A stretch of 64,000 nt of DNA from Paracoccaceae bacterium. GTDB taxonomy: Bacteria > Pseudomonadota > Alphaproteobacteria > Rhodobacterales > Rhodobacteraceae. Made by a program: the position numbers and the translations under genes. Location of the stretch: assembly GCA_018222585.1 (NCBI GenBank), contig JAAFAB010000012.1, positions 1 through 64,000 of the forward strand. Reading direction: 5' to 3'. The stretch's first letter is position 1; each line of letters begins with the position of its first letter. The notes under the pieces were generated by a model, which did not search any database, was not told the origin of the DNA, and saw only the letters and a program-made list of their open reading frames with translations. This document shows, one piece after another, positions 45,751 to 54,480 of this stretch.

Positions 45751-47066
45751 AGCTGCCCGGAACAGAGGGGACCACGACGCGACGCGCGCTGTCGATCCGG
45801 GGGCCGGTACTGGCGGGGCTGCTGACGCTGCTGATGCTGGTCGGCGGCTTCGGCAGCTGGTCGGCGCTGTCCCGGATCTCTGGTGCGGTGATCGCCCCGG
45901 GGCGGATCGAGGTGGAAAGCAATCGCCAGGTGGTGCAGCACCCCGAGGGCGGCCTGGTGGCCGAGATCCTGGTCGAGGAGGGGCAACAGGTGGCGCGCGG
46001 GGCGCTGCTGCTCCGGCTCGACCCGGCGCGGCTCACCTCCGAGCTTGCCATCGTCACCGGCCAGCTGCACGAACTGATGGCCCGCCGCGCCCGGCTCGAG
46101 GCAGAGCGGGACGGCGCGGAGACCCCACGCTACGACACCGAGATCGCCACCGATCCGGGCCGGGAGGTGCAGGCGCTGATCATCGGCCAGACGCGGCTGT
46201 TCGAGACCCGCCGCGAGGCGGCCGCCCAGGAGACGGCGCAGCTCGGCAAGCGGCAGGTGCAGATCCGGGCGCAACTTGCCGGCCTGGCCGCGCAGTCCCG
46301 CGCCCTGAGCCGTCAGGCCGGGCTGATCGAGGAGGAACTCTCGGCGCAACAGGCGCTTTACGACCGCGGGCTGGCGCAACTGCCCCGCCTGCTGGCGCTG
46401 CGGCGCGAGGCGGCCCGCCAGGAGGGCTTGCTCGGCGACCTGGCGGCACAGCGCGCCGAGGCGGAGGGGCGGATCACCGAGATCGAGCTGCAGATACTGG
46501 CCCGCGCCACCACCCGCCGCGAGGAGGCCATCGCCGCCCTGCGTGACCTGCGCGTGCGCGAGCTGGAGCTGGCCGAGCGCCGGCGCGCGCTGCTCCTGCG
46601 GCTGGAGCAGCTTGCGGTGACGGCGCCGGTGGCGGGCGTGGTGCACGGCCTGCGCGTTTTCGGCGCCGGGGCCGTGGTGCAGCCGGCTGAGCCGGTGCTC
46701 TACCTGGTGCCCCGGGACCGGCCGCTGCTGATCGCCGCCGAGGTCGCGCCGATCCATGTCGATGCCCTGCATATCGGCCAGCCGGTGCGCCTGCGCTTCC
46801 CCGGCTTCGACCGCCGCACGACGCCGGAACTGGCGGGCCACCTGACCCGGCTCTCGGCCGATGCCTTCACCGACGAGGCCACGGGCCGCAGTTTCTACCG
46901 CACCGAGATCCGCCTCGACGCCGGAGAGATGCAGCGCTTGCCCGAAGGGCTGACGCTGATCCCCGGGATGCCGGTGGAGGCCTTCCTGCGCACCGAGGAC
47001 CGCACGCCGCTGGAATACCTGGTGAAACCCTTCGGCGACTACGTCGCCCGTGCCTTCCGGGAGTGA
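45747..47066 (+). CDS. HlyD/PrtE-family membrane fusion protein
   Basis: The periplasmic adaptor that joins the ABC exporter to a TolC-type channel. The 439-residue protein has one N-terminal membrane segment (about 18-40), a split lipoyl domain (VIAPGRIEVESNRQVVQHPEGG), a long coiled coil (about 100-280, many A/E/R/Q/L), and a C-terminal beta-barrel region with LIPGMPVEAFL. It starts with GTG 45747 in a GTGA overlap. No TolC gene or RTX-type substrate is next to it. Confidence 0.92.
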   Translation: MKLPGTEGTTTRRALSIRGPVLAGLLTLLMLVGGFGSWSALSRISGAVIAPGRIEVESNRQVVQHPEGGLVAEILVEEGQQVARGALLLRLDPARLTSELAIVTGQLHELMARRARLEAERDGAETPRYDTEIATDPGREVQALIIGQTRLFETRREAAAQETAQLGKRQVQIRAQLAGLAAQSRALSRQAGLIEEELSAQQALYDRGLAQLPRLLALRREAARQEGLLGDLAAQRAEAEGRITEIELQILARATTRREEAIAALRDLRVRELELAERRRALLLRLEQLAVTAPVAGVVHGLRVFGAGAVVQPAEPVLYLVPRDRPLLIAAEVAPIHVDALHIGQPVRLRFPGFDRRTTPELAGHLTRLSADAFTDEATGRSFYRTEIRLDAGEMQRLPEGLTLIPGMPVEAFLRTEDRTPLEYLVKPFGDYVARAFRE

Positions 47067-47071
47067 GGCTT

Positions 47072-47093
47072 GGGGAGGGGGCCCGCCCTCCCC
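47072..47093 (+). terminator. Hairpin after the secretion operon
   Basis: GGGGAGGG pairs perfectly with CCCTCCCC around a six-base loop, starting five bases after the HlyD-like gene. No T run follows. The rest of the gap to 47286 is extremely GC-rich and holds nothing I can identify. Confidence 0.5.
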
Positions 47094-47286
47094 GGCGCGG
47101 ATCGCGCGGCGCGCCAGGCCACCGGGACCTCCTCCCGGACCGACGGGTGCGCGGCCGCGCCCCCGGGGGTGCGCCTGCCGCCGCCGCCCGGCGGGGGGCG
47201 GGCGCTTCGCGCTTGCAATCGCGCCGCCAGCGGCTAGCGTCGCGCCCGACACGCGACCCGACCCGACAGCCGAAAGGACCTCTCCG

Positions 47287-47754
47287 ATGACCGCCGCGAT
47301 CGAAACCCGCCTGGCCGAGCTGGGCGTCACCCTGCCCGAAGCCGCCGCCCCCGCCGCCAACTACGTGCCCTTCGTCAAGCTGGGCACGCTGGTCCATGTC
47401 TCGGGCCAGGTCAGCCAGAATGCCGAGGGCCTGGTCACCGGCAAGCTGGGCGCCGACATGGCGCTGGAGGACGGTGCCGAGGCCGCGAAGCTCTGCGCCA
47501 TCTCGTTGCTGGCCCAGGCCAGGGCGGCCTGTGACGGCGACCTGTCGAAGCTGAGGCGGGTGGTCAAGCTGACCGGCTTCGTCAACTCCACCCCCGACTT
47601 CACCGATCAGCCGAAGGTGATCAACGGCGCCTCCGATTTCCTCGTTGCCGCCCTGGGCGAAGCGGGGCGCCATGCCCGGTCCGCGGTCTCCGCCGCATCG
47701 CTGCCCTTCGGCGTCGCGGTCGAGATCGAAGCCATCGTCGAGGTCGAGGCATGA
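47287..47754 (+). CDS. RidA/YjgF-family protein
   Basis: RidA-family proteins hydrolyse reactive enamine/imine intermediates of amino acid metabolism. The 155-residue protein belongs to the longer YjgF-like subgroup (classical RidA is about 128) with an N-terminal helix and blocks LVHVSGQVSQNAEG and RHARSAVSAASLPFGVAVEIEAIVEVEA, including the conserved arginine near RHARSAV. AAAGGA precedes the ATG at 47287. It overlaps the next gene (ATGA) and opens a five-gene coupled string. Confidence 0.9.
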   Translation: MTAAIETRLAELGVTLPEAAAPAANYVPFVKLGTLVHVSGQVSQNAEGLVTGKLGADMALEDGAEAAKLCAISLLAQARAACDGDLSKLRRVVKLTGFVNSTPDFTDQPKVINGASDFLVAALGEAGRHARSAVSAASLPFGVAVEIEAIVEVEA

Positions 47755-48524
47755 ACGCGCCCGCCCTGCCCGCGGTCTTCTCACGCCTGCCCGTCACCCA
47801 CCGTGCCCTGCATGACCGCGACGCGGGCCGTCCCGAGAACGGCGTCGAGGCGATCCATGCCGCGGTTGACGCCGGGTACGGGATCGAGATCGACCTGCAG
47901 CTGTCCTCGGACGGCGTGGCCATGGTCTTTCACGACTACAAGCTGGACCGCGTCACCGCCGAGACCGGCGCGGTCGACGCGCGCAGCGCCGCCGACCTGC
48001 AGGCCATCAAGCTGAGCGGCGGCGAGGCCGGGATCCCCACCTTCGCCGAGGTGCTGGCGCTGGTCGGCGGCCGCGTGCCGCTGCTGGTGGAGCTGAAGGA
48101 CCAGGACGGTCGCGACGCCCATGCCCCCGGCACGCTGGAGGCGCGCGCTGCCGAGGCGGTGGCGGGATACACCGGCCCGCTGGCCTTCATGTCCTTCAAC
48201 CTCGGGATGGTCGCCCGGCTGGCCGAACTGGCCCCCGACGTGCCGCGCGGCATCACCACCTGCTCCTACGAGGGCGAGCATTTCGCCCATCTGAGCGAGG
48301 CGGCCCGCGCCCACCTCCAGGCCATCGGCGACTTCGAACGGGTCGGCGCCAGCTTCATCAGCCACGAGTGGCAGGACCTCGGCCGCGACAGCGTGCAAGC
48401 GCTGCGGGCGCGCGGCATCCCCGTGCTCTGCTGGACCCTGCGCGACCCCGCCGACGAGGCCCGGGCGCGGGCGCTTGCCGAGAACGTGACCTTCGAGCAA
48501 TACCGCGCCGCCTTCCCGACCTGA
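47751..48524 (+). CDS. Glycerophosphodiester phosphodiesterase family protein
   Basis: Hydrolyses glycerophosphodiesters to glycerol 3-phosphate and an alcohol. The 257-residue TIM-barrel protein carries HRALHDRDAGRPENGVEAI, IEIDLQLSSDGVAMVFHD (catalytic histidines and metal-binding acids) and VELKDQ. There is no signal peptide, so a cytoplasmic UgpQ-like role is likely. It is coupled to the upstream RidA gene by a four-base overlap and followed at 34 bases by the FemAB-like gene. Confidence 0.92.
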   Translation: MNAPALPAVFSRLPVTHRALHDRDAGRPENGVEAIHAAVDAGYGIEIDLQLSSDGVAMVFHDYKLDRVTAETGAVDARSAADLQAIKLSGGEAGIPTFAEVLALVGGRVPLLVELKDQDGRDAHAPGTLEARAAEAVAGYTGPLAFMSFNLGMVARLAELAPDVPRGITTCSYEGEHFAHLSEAARAHLQAIGDFERVGASFISHEWQDLGRDSVQALRARGIPVLCWTLRDPADEARARALAENVTFEQYRAAFPT

Positions 48525-48558
48525 CCTCTTGCCATGGGCCTCTTGATCCGGGGGCGGG

Positions 48559-49797
48559 GTGACCCAGATAATCGACGACATGGAACAGCCCTCCCCTCCT
48601 CCTTCTTCCGCCCCCGGCCCGGAGATCACGCTGAGCACGCTCGGCAGCCTCTCGGGCATCGCAGAGGCGGACTGGGACACCTGCGCCTGTCCCGAGGCCG
48701 CCGAGGGCGGACGCGCCGATGATCCCTTCACCACCTGGCGCTTCCTGAAGGCGCTGGAGGACAGCGGCTCCACAGGGTCGGAGACCGGCTGGGAGCCGCA
48801 TTACCTGCTGGCCCATGAGGGCGAGACGCTGATCGGCGTGGCGCCGCTGTTCGCCAAGTCGCACAGCCAGGGCGAATACATCTTCGATTTCAACTGGGCC
48901 CATGCCTACGAAAGCGCTGGCGGACGCTACTATCCCAAGCTGCAGATCGCCGTGCCCTTCACCCCCGCCACCGGGCGCCGCTTCCTGGCGCGGCCGGGAT
49001 ACGAGGCGACCGCCATGTCGGCGCTGATCCAGGGCGCGGTGCAGATCGCGGCGGACAACCAGCTCTCCAGCCTGCATGTCACTTTCTGCACCGAGGCCGA
49101 GGCGCTGGCGGGCGAACAGATGGGCCTGATGCGGCGCACCAGTCAACAATTTCACTGGCTGAACCAGGGGTACGGGGATTTCGACGGCTTTCTCGGCGAT
49201 CTCTCCTCGCGCAAGCGCAAGAACATCCGCAAGGAACGCCAGCAGGCCCAGGCCTTCGGCGGCGAAATCCGGGCGCTGACCGGTGATGACATCCGCCCCG
49301 AGCACTGGGATGCCTTCTGGGCCTTCTACCAGGACACCGGCGCCCGCAAGTGGGGCACCCCCTACCTGACGCGCGCCTTCTTCGAGATCGCCCACGAGAC
49401 CATGCGCGACGACATGCTGCTGGTGCTGGCGGGCTACGGCGACCGGCCCGTCGCCGGGGCGCTGAACTTCATCGGCCGCGAGGCGCTTTTCGGCCGCTAC
49501 TGGGGCGCGCTGGAGCATCACCCCTGCCTGCATTTCGAACTGTGCTACTATCAGGCCATAGACTTTGCCATCGCCGAGGGACTGGCCCGCGTCGAGGCCG
49601 GCGCCCAGGGCGAGCACAAGCTGGCGCGGGGCTACATGCCCAGCCGGACCCATTCGCTGCACTGGATCGGCGACCCGGGCTTTGCCCGCGCCGTGCAGCA
49701 ATTTCTCGATGCCGAGGCGCGCGCCGTCGACGAGGAGGTCGAGGTGCTGACCGCCTATGGCCCATTCCGCCGTGACCACAGGGAGGAACAGGAATGA
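48559..49797 (+). CDS. FemAB-like acetyltransferase-fold protein (PF04339 type)
   Basis: The 412-residue protein resembles the 'peptidoglycan biosynthesis/recognition' family with a GNAT-like double fold. Recognisable blocks are FTTWRFLKALE, HYLLAHEGETLIGVAPLFAKSHSQGEY, SSRKRKNIRKERQQA and EGLARVEAGAQGEHKLARGYMP. The true role is unproven; aminoacyl transfer to a cell-wall or other substrate is the usual inference. The start is GTG 48559 or ATG 48580; neither has a strong ribosome-binding site. It overlaps phhB by ATGA. Confidence 0.85.
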   Translation: MTQIIDDMEQPSPPPSSAPGPEITLSTLGSLSGIAEADWDTCACPEAAEGGRADDPFTTWRFLKALEDSGSTGSETGWEPHYLLAHEGETLIGVAPLFAKSHSQGEYIFDFNWAHAYESAGGRYYPKLQIAVPFTPATGRRFLARPGYEATAMSALIQGAVQIAADNQLSSLHVTFCTEAEALAGEQMGLMRRTSQQFHWLNQGYGDFDGFLGDLSSRKRKNIRKERQQAQAFGGEIRALTGDDIRPEHWDAFWAFYQDTGARKWGTPYLTRAFFEIAHETMRDDMLLVLAGYGDRPVAGALNFIGREALFGRYWGALEHHPCLHFELCYYQAIDFAIAEGLARVEAGAQGEHKLARGYMPSRTHSLHWIGDPGFARAVQQFLDAEARAVDEEVEVLTAYGPFRRDHREEQE

Positions 49798-50090
49798 ACG
49801 ACACCCTTGACCCCACCGTCCGCGAGACGCTGCTGGCGCCTCTCTTCGAAACCGGCTGGAGCCTGGAGGACGACGGCGACGTGCTGTGCAAGACCTTCGA
49901 GTTCGAGGACTTCACCGCCGCCTTCGCCTTCATGAGCCGCGCAGCGCTCTGGGCCGAGAAGTGGAACCACCACCCGGACTGGAGCAACAGCTATGCTCGT
50001 GTAAAGGTACGCTTGACCACGCATGACATGGGCGGCATCACCGCGGCAGATGCGAAACTGGCAAGAAAAATGGATCAGATCAGTCAATGA
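49794..50090 (+). CDS. phhB: Pterin-4a-carbinolamine dehydratase
   Basis: Recycles 4a-hydroxytetrahydrobiopterin. The 98-residue protein is of normal size and has the family signature EKWNHHPDWSNSYARVKVRLTTHDMGG, including the active-site histidine pair. The aromatic amino acid hydroxylase it normally serves is not in the window. It is translationally coupled to both neighbours by ATGA overlaps. Confidence 0.95.
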   Translation: MNDTLDPTVRETLLAPLFETGWSLEDDGDVLCKTFEFEDFTAAFAFMSRAALWAEKWNHHPDWSNSYARVKVRLTTHDMGGITAADAKLARKMDQISQ

Positions 50091-50959
50091 ATGAAGAATT
50101 GAAGAGTTTCCTGGGTACCGAAATCTGGAACGGCAAGACGCTGGGCGACCTGCTGACGCTGGACTTCCTGGCCGGGCTGGCCGGGAATGTTCTAGCCGCC
50201 GTCATCATCCTTTTCCTGGGCTTCGCCATCGCCGGATGGGCCAAGCGCCGCATCACCAGTATCTCGGAACGCTACGCGCAGCTGGATGACACGCTGTTCG
50301 AATTCCTCGGCTCGATCCTGCGCTACGCGGTGATCGCCTTCGCCTTCCTCTTCGTGCTCAATACCTTCGGAGTGCAGACCACCTCTGTCGTCGCCGTCAT
50401 CGGTGCCGCCGGTCTTGCCATCGGCCTGGCGCTGCAAGGCACGCTGTCCAACGTGGCCGCCGGGGTGATGATCATCTTCTTCCGCCCGATCAAGAACGGC
50501 GATTTCGTCGAGGTCGCGGGCGAGATGGGCACGGTGAAGAACATCAACCTCAACTTCACCGAGCTGGCGAGCCTGTCCAACACCCAGATCATCATTCCCA
50601 ACAGCGAAGTCTGGGGGAACACGATCACCAATTACTCGATCTACCCCACCCGGCGCGCCGAATGGACCTTCGGCGTCGGCTATGGTGCGGATCTGAAGCA
50701 GGCCGAGACCGTCATCCGCAACACGATCATGGCCGATCCGCGCGCCCACGCCGCGCCCGAGCCCTTCATCCAGGTCAACAACCTGGGCGATTTCTCGGTC
50801 GACTTCCTGGTGCGGGTCTGGTGCGACAGCGGCGATTACTTCGCTTTCTCGACCGACATGAAGCGCAAGGTGAAGGAGGCGCTGGACGAGGGGGGCGTGG
50901 ACATCCCCTTCCCCACCCGGACGCTGCTGCAGCCCGACATGAACGGCAAGGAAGACTGA
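50087..50959 (+). CDS. Small-conductance mechanosensitive channel, MscS family
   Basis: A tension-gated channel that releases solutes on osmotic downshock. The 290-residue protein has three membrane segments (about 25-50, 70-95, 100-125), the pore helix rich in G and A (VVAVIGAAGLAIGLALQGTLSNVAAGVMII) and the cytoplasmic beta-domain FRPIKNGDFVEVAGEMGTV. Length equals E. coli MscS (286). It is the last gene of the overlapping ridA-mscS string and is followed by a good terminator. Confidence 0.95.
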   Translation: MNEELKSFLGTEIWNGKTLGDLLTLDFLAGLAGNVLAAVIILFLGFAIAGWAKRRITSISERYAQLDDTLFEFLGSILRYAVIAFAFLFVLNTFGVQTTSVVAVIGAAGLAIGLALQGTLSNVAAGVMIIFFRPIKNGDFVEVAGEMGTVKNINLNFTELASLSNTQIIIPNSEVWGNTITNYSIYPTRRAEWTFGVGYGADLKQAETVIRNTIMADPRAHAAPEPFIQVNNLGDFSVDFLVRVWCDSGDYFAFSTDMKRKVKEALDEGGVDIPFPTRTLLQPDMNGKED

Positions 50960-50983
50960 CCCCGAGGCGGGTCGGCAATGGCA

Positions 50984-51012
50984 GGGGTCGCTTCGGCGGC
51001 CCCTTTTTCTTT
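50984..51012 (+). terminator. Rho-independent terminator of the ridA-mscS string
   Basis: GGGGTCGC-TTCG-GCGGCCCC forms an 8-bp stem with a stable tetraloop, followed by TTTTTCTTT, 25 bases after the mscS stop. Confidence 0.9.
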
Positions 51013-51015
51013 GCC

Positions 51016-51060
51016 GATCAGACCTGTCTTGTCAGATCAGAACTCTTATCAGATCAGAAC
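51016..51060. repeat. Short GATCAGA direct repeats
   Basis: TCAGATCAGAAC occurs at 51032-51043 and 51049-51060 (17-bp period), and a shorter GATCAGA at 51016-51022. The last copy overlaps the 3' end of the GntR-family gene. It may be a slippage duplication. Confidence 0.5.
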
Positions 51061-51686
51061 CGGCCCCAGCCGGTTTCCGCGCCGACCACCACGTCGGTCA
51101 TCCGGTTCAGCACCGGTTGCACCGGCCCGGCCTCGGCCAGGCGCAGGGAATCCTGCAGCAACGCCTCGAATTCGACCTGGGCCTCCGCGAGGGCGCCGAA
51201 GCCCGGATGCAGGCACCAGCGCACATGCCGCCAGTAGGCCGAGCGCAGGGCGGTTGAGACGATATGGTCGGCAACCAGCAGCATCAACGCCTCGAGCTGG
51301 GCCGAAAGCGCCTGGATCATGCGGCAGTCCGGCCCCTCGGCGCCGTCCAGCAGGCGGATCGACTCGCGCAGGCAGTCGATCACCCGGCCCGGCACCTCGC
51401 GATCGGGGATCGGACATTGCGCCGCCGCCATCAGCAGCGCCCGGAAGGCGCGCACGTCGGACTTGCGTTGCGCCGGGATCAGTGGCGTGGCGATGGTGCC
51501 GACGCCGGACCGCGTTTCGACGAGGTTCTCGTAGGCCAGCATCTGCAGGACCTGCCGGATCGGGGTCCGCGACACGCCGAATTCCGTGGCCAGCTGGCCT
51601 TCGTGAAGCAGTAGGTTCTCTTCCTGCCCTGCCAGGCAGATCCGTTCCCGTATCACGGCGGCGATTTCGCCGTTCGTCTTGCGCAT
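51054..51686 (-). CDS. GntR-family transcriptional regulator (FCD type)
   Basis: The 210-residue protein has an N-terminal winged helix (LLLHEGQLATEFGVSRTPIRQVLQML, then LVETRSGVGT) and a helical effector domain (about 80-205). The FadR-like C-terminal domain usually binds small acids. It is divergent from a phosphatase gene, with a 132-bp gap. Targets are unknown; autoregulation is common in the family. Its stop codon falls within a short direct repeat. Confidence 0.92.
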   Translation of the reverse strand: MRKTNGEIAAVIRERICLAGQEENLLLHEGQLATEFGVSRTPIRQVLQMLAYENLVETRSGVGTIATPLIPAQRKSDVRAFRALLMAAAQCPIPDREVPGRVIDCLRESIRLLDGAEGPDCRMIQALSAQLEALMLLVADHIVSTALRSAYWRHVRWCLHPGFGALAEAQVEFEALLQDSLRLAEAGPVQPVLNRMTDVVVGAETGWGRF

Positions 51687-51818
51687 ATGCTCTTACTACC
51701 CGACCACACCCGCAGCCGGACGAGACACGGCCCTGCGGGTTATCTTTTACACCCGCCGAGTTATATGGAGCTTTGGGCGCAGTGGCAACGCGAAGCCACA
51801 AGCAGGAGACGAGCGGCA

Positions 51819-52382
51819 ATGAGCGACACAACCGACTGGCTGCCGTTGCGGGCCGAAGTGCCCATGGCTGGGGGCGGCCGGTGCATCATGTCGGGCTTTC
51901 CGGGCCTTGAGACCGGGGTTGATGGCCTGGCCTGGATCTCTCCCGAGATGCTGGAGGCGACGCTGGCCGAAATGACCCGACGGGGCGCGCGGCGCCTGCT
52001 GGTGCTGACCGAACCCGGGGAACTGCCCGAGGGTGCCATGGCGCTTCTGGAGACGGCCCTGGAACGACATCGCCTGCGGGCGCATCTGCTGCCGATCCGC
52101 GATTTCGGTGTGCCCGGCCCCGCCTTTCTTGCAACCTGGCGGGATCTCGGGGCCGAGCTGCGGGCGCTGCTGAAGGCGGGTGGCGTCCTGGCCGTGTGCT
52201 GCCAGTACGGCGCCGGGCGCAGCGGCCTGATCACCGCCCTTCTGCTGATCGAGGGCGGCCTGCAGCCCCGGCAGGCGGTGGCCCGGGTCCGCGATTGCTT
52301 CGGCGAGGCGATCGAGAGTCCCGATCAGATGGACTGGTTGCTGGCCCGGCCGCCAGGTCATCCCGCCGAGACACGAGAATAG
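51819..52382 (+). CDS. Dual-specificity/tyrosine phosphatase-fold protein
   Basis: A 187-residue protein with the cysteine phosphatase loop C-x5-R in CCQYGAGRSG (about residues 126-135), preceded by a general-acid candidate in the IRDFGVPGP loop. The histidine that usually comes right before the catalytic cysteine is replaced by another cysteine. Otherwise the fold signs (ISPEMLEATLAEM..., LLVLTEPGEL) match DSP-like proteins. I chose the ATG at 51819 behind AGGAGA. Its substrate is unknown. Confidence 0.8.
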   Translation: MSDTTDWLPLRAEVPMAGGGRCIMSGFPGLETGVDGLAWISPEMLEATLAEMTRRGARRLLVLTEPGELPEGAMALLETALERHRLRAHLLPIRDFGVPGPAFLATWRDLGAELRALLKAGGVLAVCCQYGAGRSGLITALLLIEGGLQPRQAVARVRDCFGEAIESPDQMDWLLARPPGHPAETRE

Positions 52383-52698
52383 CATACGCTTCCGTTTGGA
52401 TTTGGGATTGACCGCCGCGCTGTGTACAGGCACATTGGCGACAGGCCAGCCCGATGGGACCCGGCTGGCCTGACAGCACATACTGATGCGCATGGAATAA
52501 CCGGAAATTCTGGCCGGTCCTGCGCGTCCGGGTGCGAGGGGTCGAAGCCCGCTCGGGACAGCGGTGCTTCACGCGCCCGGGGCCGCAAGGCTCCGGGCGC
52601 CCCAGACCTTCAGATCCGCTCCGAAAGCCTCCGGCCCGCGCCATGCGGCTGCGATGACACCGGCCGGGCCCCGGTGGGCCCGGCACGGCACTCTGGTC
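52383..52698. other. Intergenic region with three strong hairpins, no gene supported
   Basis: CAGGCCAGCC (52442-52451) pairs with GGCTGGCCTG (52463-52472). GCGCCCGGGGCC (52573-52584) pairs with GGCTCCGGGCGC (52589-52600) around a GCAA loop, with one G-T. CCGGGCCC and GGGCCCGG near 52664-52683 form a third stem. They lie between convergent genes and lack T runs. Terminators, a small RNA or repeat remnants are possible. Confidence 0.45.
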
Positions 52699-53187
52699 TC
52701 AGACCTCGGCCAGCAGGGTCTCGCCGGCGGAAACCTCGCAGGTGCCCGGGCTGTCCTCGACATGCAGCGCGGTGACCTTGCCATCCTCGACCAGCATCGA
52801 GAAGCGCTTGGCGCGGTCGATCAGCCCGGCGGGCGGGGCCGAGAAATCAAGCCCGATGGCCTTGATGAACGCCGAGGAGGGGTCGCCCAGGAAGGTCAGC
52901 CCGGCCTTGTCCGCGCCGGTGGCCTCGGACCAGGCCCCCATGACGAAGGGATCGTTGACCGACACGCAGATGATCTCGTCCACGCCCTTCTCGGCGAAGG
53001 CGGGGGCGGTGCGGATGAAGCTGGGCACATGGGCGGTGGTGCAGACGCCGGTGTAGGCGCCGGGCAGGCCGAAGATCACCACCTTGCGGCCCTTGGTCTT
53101 CTCGGCCAGCGAGACGGGCGCCGGGCCCTCGGCGGTCAGGGTCAGCAGGGTCGCGTCGGGCAGGCTGTCGCCTTTGGTGATGCTCAT
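52699..53187 (-). CDS. Peroxiredoxin, Prx5 family
   Basis: Reduces hydrogen and organic peroxides using a thiol donor. The 162-residue protein has the peroxidatic cysteine in PGAYTGVCTTAHVPSF (about residue 50) and the later conserved arginine region. A resolving cysteine candidate is in the C-terminal DSPGTCEVS. Length is normal for the family. It stands head-to-head with an FAD-dependent reductase gene (81 bp apart), a sensible redox pairing but not proof of partnership. Confidence 0.93.
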   Translation of the reverse strand: MSITKGDSLPDATLLTLTAEGPAPVSLAEKTKGRKVVIFGLPGAYTGVCTTAHVPSFIRTAPAFAEKGVDEIICVSVNDPFVMGAWSEATGADKAGLTFLGDPSSAFIKAIGLDFSAPPAGLIDRAKRFSMLVEDGKVTALHVEDSPGTCEVSAGETLLAEV

Positions 53188-53268
53188 GGGGGATATCCTG
53201 TGCAGGTTTGCGTTTCCTCAGGGAAAGCATATAGCTTGCCCCGCAGCAACAGGAAGCGGGAGATCGCC

Positions 53269-54480
53269 ATGACCCATTTCGCCGTGATCGGCGCCGGACA
53301 GGCGGGCGCCTCGCTGGTGGCGCGGCTGCGCAAGCAGGGGTTCGACGGGCAGATCACCCTGATCGGCGCCGAGCCGGTGCCCCCCTACCAGCGCCCGCCC
53401 CTCTCGAAGAAGTTCCTGCTGGGCGAGATGGAGGAGGAACGGCTCTACCTGCGCCCGCGTGCCTGGTATGCCGAGAACGACATCACCCTGCGCCTCGGCG
53501 ATGCGGTCGAGGCCCTGGTGCCCGCCGCGCGCGAGATCGTGCTGGGCGGCGAGGTGCTGCGCTACGACGCGCTGGCGCTGACCACCGGATCGGTGCCGCG
53601 CCACCTGCCGGCCGCGATCGGAGGCACCCTGCCCGGGGTGTTCAGCGTGCGCGGCCTCCCGGATATCGAGGCCATGGCGCCCCATGTCCGCGGCGGGGCC
53701 CGCGCGCTGATCGTCGGCGGCGGCTACATCGGGCTGGAGGCGGCGGCAGTGCTGGCCGCCAGGGGCGTGCAGGTCACCCTGGTCGAGATGGCCGAGCGCA
53801 TCCTGCAACGGGTCGCCGCGCCGCAGACCTCGGATTATTTCCGCGCCCTGCATCAGGCCAACGGGGTGAAGATCCTCGAGAGCACCGGACTGGAGAAACT
53901 GCTGGGCGAACAGCAGGTGAGCGGCGCCGTGCTGAGCGACGGCACCCACCTGGACCTGGATTTCGTCGTCGTCGGCACCGGCATCCTGCCGGATGAGCGG
54001 CTGGCCGAGGAGGCCGGTCTGCGGATCGAGAACGGCATCGCCTGCGACGCCACCTGCCGCACCTCGGATGCGGCGATATGGGCGGCGGGGGATTGCGCCT
54101 CCTTCCCGCATCGCGGCGCGCGGCTGCGGCTGGAAAGCGTGCAGAACGCCATCGACATGGCCGAATGCGCCGCCGACAACATGATGAACCAGGACAAACG
54201 CACCTACGATCCGAAGCCCTGGTTCTGGTCCGATCAATACGACGTGAAGCTGCAGATCGCCGGGCTGAGCACCGGCTACGACCACATCGTCACCCGGCGC
54301 GACGACAAGGGCGCGCGCTCTCACTGGTATTACGCGGGCGCACAGCTGCTGGCCGTCGATGCGATGAATGACCCGCGCGGCTACATGGTCGGCAAGCGGC
54401 TGATCGATGCGGGCAAGACCGCCGATCCGGCGAAGGTCGCCGACCCGGCGGTCGATCTCAAGGAGCTGATGAAGGGCTGA
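53269..54480 (+). CDS. FAD-dependent ferredoxin/rubredoxin-type reductase
   Basis: The 403-residue protein has an N-terminal FAD-binding fold (FAVIGAGQAGASLVARLR), an NAD(P)H-binding fold (ALIVGGGYIGLEAAAVL) and the second FAD motif IWAAGDCASF, followed by the C-terminal domain of putidaredoxin/rhodocoxin reductases. It should pass electrons from NAD(P)H to a small iron-sulfur protein, not encoded nearby. The ATG at 53269 is chosen, with GGGAGA just upstream. Its stop shares one base with the rsmD start. Confidence 0.92.
   Translation: MTHFAVIGAGQAGASLVARLRKQGFDGQITLIGAEPVPPYQRPPLSKKFLLGEMEEERLYLRPRAWYAENDITLRLGDAVEALVPAAREIVLGGEVLRYDALALTTGSVPRHLPAAIGGTLPGVFSVRGLPDIEAMAPHVRGGARALIVGGGYIGLEAAAVLAARGVQVTLVEMAERILQRVAAPQTSDYFRALHQANGVKILESTGLEKLLGEQQVSGAVLSDGTHLDLDFVVVGTGILPDERLAEEAGLRIENGIACDATCRTSDAAIWAAGDCASFPHRGARLRLESVQNAIDMAECAADNMMNQDKRTYDPKPWFWSDQYDVKLQIAGLSTGYDHIVTRRDDKGARSHWYYAGAQLLAVDAMNDPRGYMVGKRLIDAGKTADPAKVADPAVDLKELMKG

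Noticed and set aside
43974-47066. A 1030-codon frame that seems to fuse the secretion ATPase and adaptor
   Set aside because: Only the part from 45747 is genuine (the adaptor). The first 590 codons are an out-of-frame reading of the ATPase gene.
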